Shown here one piece after another: positions 35,734 to 44,461 of a DNA stretch of 64,000 bases (position 1 is its first letter; each line of letters opens with the position of its first letter). Both the position numbers and the translations under genes were made by a program. Where the stretch lies: the NCBI GenBank assembly GCA_039725955.1, contig CP091034.1, forward strand, positions 2,852,001 to 2,916,000, written 5' to 3'. A model generated the notes under the pieces. That model was not told the origin of the DNA. It searched no databases and saw nothing but the letters and a program-made list of their open reading frames with translations. Source of the DNA: Sinorhizobium sp. B11. GTDB taxonomy: Bacteria > Pseudomonadota > Alphaproteobacteria > Rhizobiales > Rhizobiaceae.

Positions 35734-36377
35734 AATTTGATCTCGTCGATGGTCGTCAACACCGTCTTGGCCGAAACACCCGGCGCATTGGCGAAATGCC
35801 AGGCGACATATTGCTCGGCATAGGGATCGGTCGACGACATGCCGTCGACCGGCAGGATGATGTTCATGCCGGTCAGCGCCGCATAGGCCGCCGTATTCAG
35901 CACCGCGCCTTCGGATGCCGTTCCGGCCACGATGATGGTCTTGATATGCTTTTCGGTCAGGATCTTTTCGAGATCGGTGTTGATGAACTTGTTGGCGCCG
36001 CCCTTCACCACCGGATCGCCCTCTCTCGGCGCCAATACGCTGGCGATATCGCCCTTCGTGGCGCCGCCGGTGATGCTGTAGATGACGGGCACGCCGCTCT
36101 TGCGTGCCTCGTTCAAGAGCTTTTCCACCTTCGGCAGCGAGGCGATGCAACGCGGCTTGGTCTTCGTGTTGCACGGGCCTTTCGATGGGTCCTGCGCGCC
36201 GTTGAAATCGAGCAGCAGCAGCGCCGTATCCGATAAATTCACATTGACCGGCCTCAGCACCGGTGCAGCGGGCACCTTGATCGTATTCCAGTCGTCGATC
36301 ACATTCGCTTGCGTGGCCGAAGCGCCGAGAAGTGCGATGGCGAAGGCGGCTAAAGCCTTGCAGGAACGGGTTTTCAT
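35730..36377 (-). CDS. Exported isochorismatase-fold hydrolase lacking the catalytic Cys
   Basis: 215 residues from the ATG at 36377 (GGAGG nine bases upstream). MKTRSCKALAAFAIALLGAS plus ATQA is a signal peptide, unusual for this family. The fold is seen in ALLLLDFNGAQD (catalytic Asp), SGVPVIYSITGG and IIVAGTASEGAVLNTAAYAA. The last block normally reads T-[DE]-x-C-V; here Ala stands at the Cys position. It may act without a nucleophilic Cys, as PhzD does, or be a non-enzymatic binder. Substrate unknown. Confidence 0.78.
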   Translation of the reverse strand: MKTRSCKALAAFAIALLGASATQANVIDDWNTIKVPAAPVLRPVNVNLSDTALLLLDFNGAQDPSKGPCNTKTKPRCIASLPKVEKLLNEARKSGVPVIYSITGGATKGDIASVLAPREGDPVVKGGANKFINTDLEKILTEKHIKTIIVAGTASEGAVLNTAAYAALTGMNIILPVDGMSSTDPYAEQYVAWHFANAPGVSAKTVLTTIDEIKF

Positions 36378-36486
36378 GGGGTTTCTCCTCCCGGGGCAAA
36401 AGAGTTGCCGCAAATCTTCGGGCTCGCTCCTCACCTGTCAAATCACCAAGCCGCGACCTGGATTTGATTCCGGCAATCAGGCTTCC

Positions 36487-36503
36487 ATTACGTCAGGCGT
36501 AAT
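36487..36503. promoter_or_regulatory. Inverted repeat upstream of the SnoaL-XRE operon, candidate operator
   Basis: ATTACG-TCAGG-CGTAAT is a perfect 6-5-6 inverted repeat, 73 bp before the SnoaL-like start. It is well placed for autoregulation by the XRE protein encoded second in the operon. Confidence 0.5.
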
Positions 36504-36575
36504 TGATAGGCTGCACCGCTTTCGCCGATGATCGCCCTGCCTGAACATGGCAGGCGATCAAAAGGAGACGACCCG

Positions 36576-36956
36576 ATGAACGACACCCAGATGAACAAGG
36601 CAAGGACCAACGCCGAGCGCTATCTCGCGATCTGGAACGAGACGGATGCCACCCGCCGCCGTGCGCTGATCGCCGAGAGCTGGACGGAAGCCGCAACCTA
36701 TATCGACCCGCTGATGCGCGGCGAAGGCCATGAGCAGATCAATTCGCTGGTCGAGGCCGTGCAGAGCCGCTTCCCCGGCTTCCGCTTCGAACTGATCGGC
36801 ACCGCCGATGGCTACGGCGACAACCTGCGCTTCTCCTGGGGCCTCGGCCCCGACAATGGCGAAGCGCTGATCAAGGGCACGGATTTCGCCGAACTCGAAG
36901 ACGGCAAGCTGAAATCCGTCCGCGGCTTCATCGACCAACTGCCGGAAGCCGCCTGA
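36576..36956 (+). CDS. SnoaL/NTF2-like protein
   Basis: 126 residues from the ATG at 36576 (AAGGAGA seven bases upstream). AERYLAIWNETDATRRRALI, WTEAATYIDPLMRGEGHEQI and the final FAELEDGKLKSVRGFID follow the NTF2-like cone fold (SnoaL type), used by isomerases, cyclases and binding proteins. Its TGA overlaps the ATG of the next gene by one base, so it is coupled to an XRE/MmyB regulator. Function unknown. Confidence 0.8.
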   Translation: MNDTQMNKARTNAERYLAIWNETDATRRRALIAESWTEAATYIDPLMRGEGHEQINSLVEAVQSRFPGFRFELIGTADGYGDNLRFSWGLGPDNGEALIKGTDFAELEDGKLKSVRGFIDQLPEAA

Positions 36957-37750
36957 TGAGCCCGACCGCCCGCTCTCTCGGAGATCATCTGCGCGAATGG
37001 CGCCAGCGCCGCCGCATGAGCCAGCTGGACCTCGCGCTGGAAGCCGATATTTCCCAACGGCACCTGAGCTTCATCGAGAGCGGGCGCTCGACCCCGAGCC
37101 GCGAAATGCTGCTGCATCTGGCCGAGCGTCTCGGCGTGCCCTTGCGTGATCGCAACCCGCTGCTTCTCGCAGCGGGTTTCGCCCCCGTCTTTGCCGAACG
37201 CAAACTGGACGATCCCGCCCTTCTTCCTGCACGCCGCGCCATCGACAGGGTGCTGAAAGGCCATGAGCCCTATCCTGCCATCGCGATCGACCGCCACTGG
37301 ACGTTGATCGCCGCCAACGCAGCCCTGACACCGCTGCTCGAAACCATTGCCGATCCCACATTGCTGGAACCACCCGTCAACGTGCTCCGCCTCAGCCTGC
37401 ACCCGCAGGGCCTGGCACCGCAAATCGCCAATCTCGCCGAATGGCGTGCCCACCTGCTCGATAGGCTGCGCCAACAGATATCTGTCTCGGGCGATCCCGT
37501 GCTGGAAAAGCTCTTGAAGGAACTGCTCTCCTACCCCGCGCCCAAAGAGGCGGCCGAGCCCCACACCGACCTCGCCGGCATCGCCGTGCCCCTGCAGCTT
37601 TCGACCAAAGCCGGCCTTCTCTCCTTCATCTCGACGACAACAGTCTTCGGCACGCCCGTCGATATCACCCTGTCAGAACTCGCGATCGAAACGCTCTTCC
37701 CCGCCGATGAGGAGACGGCCGCGATCCTGCGCAGCCATCTGGTCAATTAA
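36956..37750 (+). CDS. XRE-family regulator with MmyB-like ligand domain
   Basis: 264 residues. The helix-turn-helix is at about 10-60 (LGDHLREWRQRRRMSQLDLA, ISQRHLSFIESGRSTPSREM). The remainder (WTLIAANAALTPLLETIADP, NVLRLSLHPQGLAPQIANLA) is the MmyB-like PAS-related domain that binds fatty-acyl-like ligands in related proteins. It is the second gene of a two-gene operon whose upstream inverted repeat may be its own operator. It converges on cobO. Confidence 0.88.
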   Translation: MSPTARSLGDHLREWRQRRRMSQLDLALEADISQRHLSFIESGRSTPSREMLLHLAERLGVPLRDRNPLLLAAGFAPVFAERKLDDPALLPARRAIDRVLKGHEPYPAIAIDRHWTLIAANAALTPLLETIADPTLLEPPVNVLRLSLHPQGLAPQIANLAEWRAHLLDRLRQQISVSGDPVLEKLLKELLSYPAPKEAAEPHTDLAGIAVPLQLSTKAGLLSFISTTTVFGTPVDITLSELAIETLFPADEETAAILRSHLVN

Positions 37751-37805
37751 ACCTTTTCCGCGCAATTCCGGACGCAAAACCGCGGACATATTTGCTGGCA
37801 ATGCT

Positions 37806-38438
37806 TTAGAATTCGACCCCCGGCTGCCCCTTGATGCCGGAGCGGAAGGGATGCTTGACGAGCTCCATCTCGGTCACCAGATCGGCAATCTCGATCAGTT
37901 CGTCCTTGGCATTGCGCCCTGTCAGCACGACATGCGTCATGTAGGGCTTCTCGTTCTTCAGGAATTCGACGACTTCGTTGATGTCGAGATAGTCGTAGCG
38001 CAGCGCGATATTGATCTCGTCGAGCAGCACCATGGAATTGCGCTCGTCGCGGATCAGCTCCTTGGCCTTTTCCCAGGCGGCCCCTGCCGCCGCCACATCC
38101 CGCGCCCGGTCCTGCGTCTCCCAGGTAAAACCTTCACCCATCGTGTGGAACTGGCAGAGATCGGAGAAGTGCTTCTCGATCAGATCCCGCTCGCCTGTCC
38201 ACATCGCGCCCTTGATGAACTGCACGACGGCCGAAGGCTTGCCGTGGGCGATGTGGCGGAAGATCATGCCGAAGGCGGACGACGACTTGCCCTTGCCCTT
38301 GCCGGTATGGACGATGATGAGGCCCTTCTCATCCGTCTTGGTCGCCATGATCTTGTCACGCGCGGCCTTCTTCTTCGCCATCTTCTCGTTGTGACGGGCA
38401 TCGTCCTTTTCGGCTGGTACGACTGGCTCTTCGCTCAT
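37806..38438 (-). CDS. cobO: Cob(I)yrinic acid a,c-diamide adenosyltransferase
   Basis: 210 residues. The P-loop IVHTGKGKGKSSSAFG, VVQFIKGAMWTGERD, VLLDEINIALRYDYLD and LTGRNAKDELIEIADLVTEM are typical of CobO/BtuR. It attaches the 5'-deoxyadenosyl group from ATP to Co(I) corrinoids. Its start overlaps the cobN stop by 4 bp, making it the last gene of cobP-W-N-O. Confidence 0.96.
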   Translation of the reverse strand: MSEEPVVPAEKDDARHNEKMAKKKAARDKIMATKTDEKGLIIVHTGKGKGKSSSAFGMIFRHIAHGKPSAVVQFIKGAMWTGERDLIEKHFSDLCQFHTMGEGFTWETQDRARDVAAAGAAWEKAKELIRDERNSMVLLDEINIALRYDYLDINEVVEFLKNEKPYMTHVVLTGRNAKDELIEIADLVTEMELVKHPFRSGIKGQPGVEF

Positions 38439-41400
38439 GATTGGCTGCCTGCTTTTTTCTTGGTTTCGTTGATGTCTGTAAGATCGAATTGCGCCGAGTT
38501 GCTGCGCGGCGTCCAGAGCCTGCGCTCGATCGCCTCCAGCAGCCGCTCCTTCATTTCGGAGAGCGCCGCCGGGTTCTTCTCCTCCATGAAATCGCGCACT
38601 TTGGGATCAGCGACGAAGGCCTGATAGACCGCCTCGAAATGATGGTTGCCGACAGCCCCCGTCGTCGCCGCAAAGGCGAAGAGATAGTCGACCGTCGCAG
38701 CAATCTCGAAAGCACCCTTGTAGCCATGGCGCATCACGCCCTCGATCCATTTCGGATTGACGACGCGCCCGCGCACCACCCGCCCGATCTCCTCTTCGAG
38801 CGAACGGATCACAGGCTTTTCCGGCCGTGAATGATCGTTGTGATAGATCGCCGGCCGCACTCCGCCCAACGCCTCGGCCGCCGCCGCCATGCCGCCTTCG
38901 AACTGGTAATAATCGTCGCTGTCGAGCAGGTCGTGCTCGCGATTGTCCTGGTTCTGCACAACAGCCTGGATGGAGCGCAGCCGCTCCTCGAAGACGCCGC
39001 GCTCGGCCTTGCCTTCTTCACCAGCACCATAGGCATAGCTGCCCCAGACGAGATAGGCTTCGGCAAGATCAGCCCGCCGCTCCCAGCCCTTCTCGTCGAT
39101 CAGTGCCTGCAGCCCGGCGCCATATGCACCCGGCTTGGAGCCAAAAATGCGATATCCCGCCCGCTTCGCCGCCGTCTTCTCATCAAGTCCGGCAGCGACA
39201 AGCCGCGCCGCCTCGCCGCGCATGCGCCCGGCTATCGGATTGTCGGCCACATCCTCGTCGAGTGCGCCGACAGCGCGGATCGCCTTGTCGAAGAGCGCGA
39301 TCTGCTCGGGAAAGGCATCGCGAAAGAAACCGGAAATGCGCAACGTCACATCCACCCGCGGCCGCCGCAGCATGGCTGGCGGAATGATCTCGTAGCCGGT
39401 GACGCGGCGGGACGCCATGTCCCAGACCGGCTTCACGCCGATCAGCGCCAGCGCTTGCGCGATATCGTCGCCGCCGGTGCGCATATTGGACGTGCCCCAG
39501 GCCGTCAGCCCGAAGGAGACAGGCCATTCGCCGTGATCCTGAACGTAGCGGCGGATCAGCAATTCGGCCGATTTCTTGCCGAGTTCGTAAGCGGCCGGTG
39601 TGGGCACCGCGCGGCTGTCCACGGAGTAGAAATTCCGCCCGGTCGGCAACACGTCAGGCCGCCCGCGCGTCGGTGCACCGGATGGACCGGGCGGGACGAA
39701 ACGACCGTCGAGGCCGCGCAGCAGACTGGTGATTTCGGCCGGACCGCAGGCGAGGATGGAAGGTTTGAGGCGGGCCGCGATCTCGTCGAGTACGCATCTG
39801 GTTTGGGACCAGACAGTTGGGCAAGCGAGTTCGCCGGAAACGAGCTTGGCGGCGAGCAGTTCGATGCGCTCGACTGTGTCGCCGTTCGTGCGCCAGGGGG
39901 CATCGGTGATTTCTGCCAGGATTGCCGGACGTGAGCCGACCCAATTGCCGGCCATGTCACAATCAAGTGGATCGAAGGAACGCTGAAGCACGCGACTCCC
40001 CTTCTCCCCAGCGGGGAGAAGGTGGCCCGAAGGGTCGGATGAGGGGGCCATAGGCTCGGCCTCGCCTTCGCTCAGCCGCTCGCTCCTCACGTCGCTTGCC
40101 CCCTCATCTGTCCTGACGGACATCTTCTCCCCGCTGGGGAGAAGGGGGAAAGTCAACACATCCCCCGCAATCGCCCGCTGCAAACTCGCATCCCCGCCCT
40201 CACCCAGCCCACGCGGCACCCGCGCCAGCGCCACGGTGAGATCAGTCAGCAGCCGGCCCTCGGGCGACACGCCAAACACATGTAACCCGTCGCGGATCTG
40301 CATTTCCTTGAGATCGCACAAATAGGCGTCGAGCTTCTTCAAAGCCTCGCCTTCGCTCTCACCCTTTGCAATCCCCGCGTCCCGATCCAGCCCGATGTCG
40401 GCAACAAGCTCGAGGATCTGCCGGGACAGCAGCCGGATACGCCGGGGATCGACGCCCGAGGCCTCGTAATATTCATCGACCAGCGCCTCCAGATCCTTGA
40501 GCGGCCCGTAGCTTTCGGCCCGCGTCAGCGGCGGCGTCAGATGATCGATGATGACGGCGGCCGTGCGGCGCTTCGCCTGAGTGCCCTCGCCCGGATCGTT
40601 GACGATGAAGGGATAGAGATGCGGCAGCGGTCCGAGGATCGCTTCGGGATAACAGGCTTCCGACAGCGCCAGCGCCTTGCCCGGCAGCCATTCCAGATTG
40701 CCATGCTTGCCCATGTGGATCACCGCATCGGCGCCGAACTCTTCGCGCAGGAAGGCATAGAAGGCGAAATAGCCATGCGGCGGCACGAGATCGGGCGAGT
40801 GATAGCTTTCCTTCGGATCGATATTGTAGCCGCGTGCCGGCTGGATGCCGACAAGCAGCCCGCCAAAGCGTGCAAAGGGGAGCGCAAAAGCACCCTCGCG
40901 CATATAGGGATCGGCCTTCGGATCGCCCCATCGCGCGCTCACTTCATCCTGAATCTGATTGGGAAGAGAGGCGAAGAAATCCTTGTATCGACTCAAGGAA
41001 AGCCGCTCGCGCACGACCTTGCCGTCGAAACCGGAATTGGTCGGCCCGGCCATCAGATGCCGCATGAGCGCATCGCCATCATCGGGAATATCGGCGAGCG
41101 GATAACCAGCCTCCGCCATCGCCCGCATCACCTCGATCGTCCCGGCGGGCGTATCGAGCCCGACGCCGTTGCCGAGCCGTCCGTCCCGGTTCGGATAGTT
41201 CGCCATGACCAGCGCGACACGCCGCTCTGAAACCGGTCGCTGCCGCAGCCGCGCCCAATTGGCGGCAAGGGCCGCGACATAGGCCATGCGTCCGGCATCC
41301 GGCTCGCTGGAAACGATATTAGCCTCGACCGCGGCATCGTAGCGAGCGGCAGCCTTGAAGGAGACGGCGCGCGAAAGCACGCGGCCATCCACCTCCGGCA

Positions 41401-42548
41401 GCGCGACGTTCATGCCGAGATCGCGGGCCGACAAGCCTTGCGATGAGGCGGCCCAGGCCTCCCGCGACGAGGCGGAAAAGATCGCCTGCAGCACGATCGC
41501 GTCGTTGGCCTCCAGCACCGTCGGCTCGCGATCGGCGCCGGGTGCGGACACGGCAAAACCTGTCGTGTTGATGACCACGTCGGGTTGGAGATCGGCGAAG
41601 ATGGCTTCGAGGATGCCCTTGGAAACCGGGTCCTTGAGGCTGTAGGCAAAGACCGGCAATGGGCGAAGACCCTGCGCCTCCAGGGTTTCGATCAGTGCCT
41701 CGACAGGCCGGGTTTCGCCGCTCTGCACGAGTGCGCGGTAGAAGGCGATGGCAACGACGGGTGCTGCCTGTCCCTTCTCCCCAGCGGGGGTCCGGAGGAC
41801 GGGTCGAGACCCGTGGCTCGACCCCGGTCGGTGGCCCGAAGGGTCGGATGAGGGGGCCACTCCACAAACCTCGAAATCGTGCTCCTGTTGCTCGCTCTCT
41901 CCGTCGCTCGCCCCCCTCATCTGCCCTGCCGGGCATCTTCTCCCCGCTGGGGAGACGACAGAACCGGTGAGCTTCCGCCACTCCTCGACCCCAACAAGCC
42001 CCCGCCCCGGCCACCAGATCCCGGCCTTCATCAACGGCGCGGCCGGCGCCGGCTTCTCTTCTCCCGAAAGCATCGCCGCCGCATAGGCAAGAAAGCCTCG
42101 CGCATTGGCATCGCCACCCTCGATCAGATAGGCCCATAGCGCATTCAGATCATCCAGAACCACATTGGAAAACGGCGTCAGCCCGGCATCCGGCTTCGAA
42201 TCCCCCGGCAGCACCGCAATCAGCGCACCGCTGCGCGCCGCGACCGCATGCAGCGCCTCCAGCGCATAGTGGAAAATAGCTCGCCCCGCCGAGCGCCCGC
42301 ACGATGATCAGCTTCGCATGCCGCGCCGTCCGCTCCACATAGGCATCGACCGACATCGGGTGCTTCAGGCTCATCAGGCTCGCAAGCCTCAGCGAATAGC
42401 CTCCTTCTCCGCCGCTATGGGCCGCGGCAATCGCCGCAAGCTCGGTATCGGCAGCAGACAGGAACAGGATATCGCCCGGCGACTGGCCGAGGTCGATCGC
42501 CTCGTCCCCGTCGCTGATCGTCCCCTGTTGAGCGAGAAGCAGATGCAT
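38435..42548 (-). CDS. cobN: Cobaltochelatase large subunit CobN, with two in-frame repeat insertions and one frameshift
   Basis: The reading starts at the ATG 42548 (MHLLLAQQGTISDGDEAIDL; GAGGA eight bases upstream), shifts frame at a run of four A (42273-42276; three are expected), then continues open to 38435. Corrected, it is about 1370 residues against about 1275 in the Pseudomonas denitrificans protein. The excess is two repeat-derived peptides, near codons 197-259 and 800-850. CobN blocks such as MGKHGNLEWLPGKALALSEA, NDTWGT-like GTSNMRTGGDDIAQAL and HDLLDSDDYYQFEGGMAAA are intact. With CobS and CobT it inserts Co(II) into hydrogenobyrinic diamide using ATP. As written, the first ~91 codons are separated from the rest. 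Confidence 0.9.
39998..40149. repeat. RIME-like palindromic element 1 inside cobN
   Basis: Two terminal hairpins, CTTCTCCCC-AGC-GGGGAGAAG (40001-40021) and CTTCTCCCC-GCT-GGGGAGAAG (40124-40144), are themselves inverted copies and bound an internal GC-rich segment. This is the design of the rhizobial intergenic mosaic element RIME1. Here it lies in coding sequence and is read through in frame, adding about 50 residues including LLPSGEKMSVRTDEG and APSSDPSGHLLPAGEKG. Confidence 0.85.
41771..41959. repeat. RIME-like palindromic element 2 inside cobN, with nested hairpin
   Basis: It has the same terminal arms as element 1 (41774 onward and 41937-41957) and a 30-base stretch (41830-41859) identical to 40021-40050. 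The left arm is interrupted by extra sequence with its own hairpin, GGGTCGAG/CTCGACCC at 41801-41824. It lies in the same orientation and codon phase as element 1 and stays open, adding roughly 60 residues containing APSSDPSGHRPGSSHGSRP. Confidence 0.85.
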
Positions 42549-42559
42549 TCGTTATGTCC

Positions 42560-43606
42560 TCAGACGAGCGCTTCGATCGCCTTGCGCACTGCGTCCTGAT
42601 CCATCTCGTGCAGACCGATGACGACGAGGCGCGTATTGCGGACCTCACCCGGCGCCCAGGCACGGTCGAAATACTGGTCGATGCGGGCACCCACGGCCTG
42701 TAGCTGCAGGCGCATCGGCTTGCCGGAGACATCGATGAAGCCTTTCAGGCGCAGCACGTCATGCTCGGCGATGATGCCCTTCAGCTTCTCGACGAAACCT
42801 GCCGTATCCGAGACAGCGCCGAGTTCGACGACGAAACTGTCGAATTCATCGTGGTCGTGCGGCTCGCCATCCTCGTGCTCCAGCTCGTGATGGGACTTGC
42901 GGTTGACGATATCGTCTTCCGTGCCGATGCCGAGGCCGAGCAGCACGCTTGCCGGCACCTCGCCGTTCTTCGCTTCGATCATGACAGGCTTGCGGGCAAT
43001 GCGCGAGGCGACTTCGCTCTTCACGCGGCCGAGCCCGTCCGCGTCAATCAGATCGGTCTTGTTGAGCACGATCAGATCCGCGCAGGTCAGCTGGTCCTCG
43101 AACAGTTCCTCGATCGGGCTTTCATGATCGAGCGATTCATCCTCGACACGGCGCGCATCGACGGCATCGTGGTCATCAGCAAAACGACCGGCAGCAACGG
43201 CCGCACTATCGACCACGGTGATGACGCCATCGACGGTGACTTCGCTGCGGATATCCGGCCAGTTGAAGGCGGCGACAAGCGGCTGCGGCAATGCAAGGCC
43301 CGAGGTTTCGATGACGATATGGTCAGGGCGCTGCTCGCGCTCCAGAAGCTTGGTCATGGTCGGAATGAAATCGTCGGCAACGGTGCAGCAGATGCAGCCA
43401 TTGGTGAGCTCGATGATGTCGTCCTCGGTGCAGTTTTCCGCACCGCAGCCCTTCAGCACGTCGCCATCGACGCCGAGATCGCCGAACTCGTTGATGATGA
43501 GCGCGATCTTCTTGCCGCCGGCATTGGTGAGCAGGTTGCGGATCATCGTCGTCTTGCCGGCGCCGAGAAAGCCGGTGATGACGGTTGCGGGGATTTTCTG
43601 CTGCAT
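42560..43606 (-). CDS. cobW: CobW-family GTPase (metal chaperone of cobalamin synthesis)
   Basis: 348 residues. Walker A GFLGAGKTTMIRNL, the metal-binding CICC in LTNGCICCTVADDF, the GTP motif LNKTDLID and a His/Asp/Glu-rich loop HHELEHEDGEPHDHDE are present. CobW belongs to the COG0523 G3E GTPases and is thought to deliver cobalt for CobNST. It starts 4 bp after the cobP stop and ends 11 bp before cobN. ETSGLALPQPLVAAF is the family's switch block. Confidence 0.95.
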   Translation of the reverse strand: MQQKIPATVITGFLGAGKTTMIRNLLTNAGGKKIALIINEFGDLGVDGDVLKGCGAENCTEDDIIELTNGCICCTVADDFIPTMTKLLEREQRPDHIVIETSGLALPQPLVAAFNWPDIRSEVTVDGVITVVDSAAVAAGRFADDHDAVDARRVEDESLDHESPIEELFEDQLTCADLIVLNKTDLIDADGLGRVKSEVASRIARKPVMIEAKNGEVPASVLLGLGIGTEDDIVNRKSHHELEHEDGEPHDHDEFDSFVVELGAVSDTAGFVEKLKGIIAEHDVLRLKGFIDVSGKPMRLQLQAVGARIDQYFDRAWAPGEVRNTRLVVIGLHEMDQDAVRKAIEALV

Positions 43607-43610
43607 GGAA

Positions 43611-44122
43611 CTAACCCTTCATTTTCAGCGGCAGACCCGCTGCGATAAAATAAACATCCGCGGCCGAAGCCGCGATCATCTGGTGCAGCCGGCCTGCATG
43701 GTCGCGAAATTCCCGCGCCATGCGGTTCTCGGGCACGATGCCGAGGCCGACTTCATTGGAAACGATGACGAGCCGCGCCTTTGCGTGAGGCAGAAAGGCG
43801 GCAAGGGCGGCGGGACTGGGCGGCGATACCGCGCCCCTCCATCATCAGATTGGTGAGCCACAGCGTCAGGCAATCGACGAGGATGGCCCTGCCCTCCGCG
43901 TCGATGGCGGTCAGGCGCTCGGTGAGATCGAGCGGTTTCCTCATGCGTGGTCCAGGAGGGGCCGCGATCGGCCCTGTGCTGGTCGATGCGCGCCTGCATC
44001 TCGTCGTCCCAGGCCCGGCCGGTGGCGATGTAATGGCGCTCGAGACCGCTCGTGGTGATGAGGTTTTCGGCGAAGCGGGATTTGCCGGAGCGAGCGCCGC
44101 CGAGGATGAAGGTGGCGGTCAT
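43611..44122 (-). pseudogene. cobP: Bifunctional adenosylcobinamide kinase/guanylyltransferase CobP, two frameshifts
   Basis: The start is the ATG at 44122: MTATFILGGARSGKSRFAEN with the P-loop GGARSGKS. The frame is lost at a run of three A in the message (43936-43938 on + as TTT; two expected after GAGG), resumes as KPLDLTERLTAIDAEGRAIL-VDCLTLWLTNLMMEG, is lost again at 43812-43814 (GGG; two expected), then ends LVIVSNEVGLGIVPENRMAR and FIAAGLPLKMKG at 43611. Corrected, it is 169 residues, the usual length. CobP phosphorylates adenosylcobinamide and adds GMP. Both shifts are +1 in three-base runs, so sequencing error is likely. Confidence 0.85.
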
Positions 44123-44406
44123 GACAGCACCGTCCGTAGAGGATGGGCACAGCCTTCGCCACACCCCTCATTCCTGTGCTTGTCACAGGAATCCAGCCTG
44201 ACCAAGTCCTTGGGCAGGAGAGACTCATTCCGCGATAACGTTGATTCATTCACGGCGCAGACGCGCCGTGGCTGGTTTCCTGTGACAAGCACAGGAATCG
44301 GGGAAGAGAAAACGGCCTGCGCCAGAAGCTCATCACAAAGGGGCGGCGGAACACCGCGCCCATATCGCACCACCAGAGGCAACGCTGAATAACATCCTTC
44401 AGCCAA
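44119..44406 (-). CDS. Possible small ORF between B12 riboswitch and cobP
   Basis: A 95-codon frame starts at a TTG (44406) with GGAGG five bases upstream and stops in an ATGA overlap with cobP. It begins LAEGCYSALPLVVRYGRGVP and runs through the palindromic element at 44170-44298. No family is recognised and codon use is unremarkable. It may be a chance frame, a leader peptide coupled to cobP, or the remnant of a gene. Confidence 0.25.
   Translation of the reverse strand: MAEGCYSALPLVVRYGRGVPPPLCDELLAQAVFSSPIPVLVTGNQPRRVCAVNESTLSRNESLLPKDLVRLDSCDKHRNEGCGEGCAHPLRTVLS
44170..44298. repeat. 129 bp double-hairpin element between riboswitch and cobP
   Basis: Both ends are hairpins with the stem TTCCTGTG/CACAGGAA and loops CTTGT (left) and ACAAG (right). 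The two 27 bp ends (44170-44196, 44272-44298) are inverted copies of each other. A third hairpin, CACGGCGC/GCGCCGTG, sits inside at 44251-44270. The form is that of a RIME- or MITE-like non-autonomous element. No second copy was seen in the window. Confidence 0.75.
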
Positions 44407-44461
44407 GACAACCTCCGTGCTGGCAGCGGGCAAAGCGCCCAAATTGGGCATTATGCCCGGC

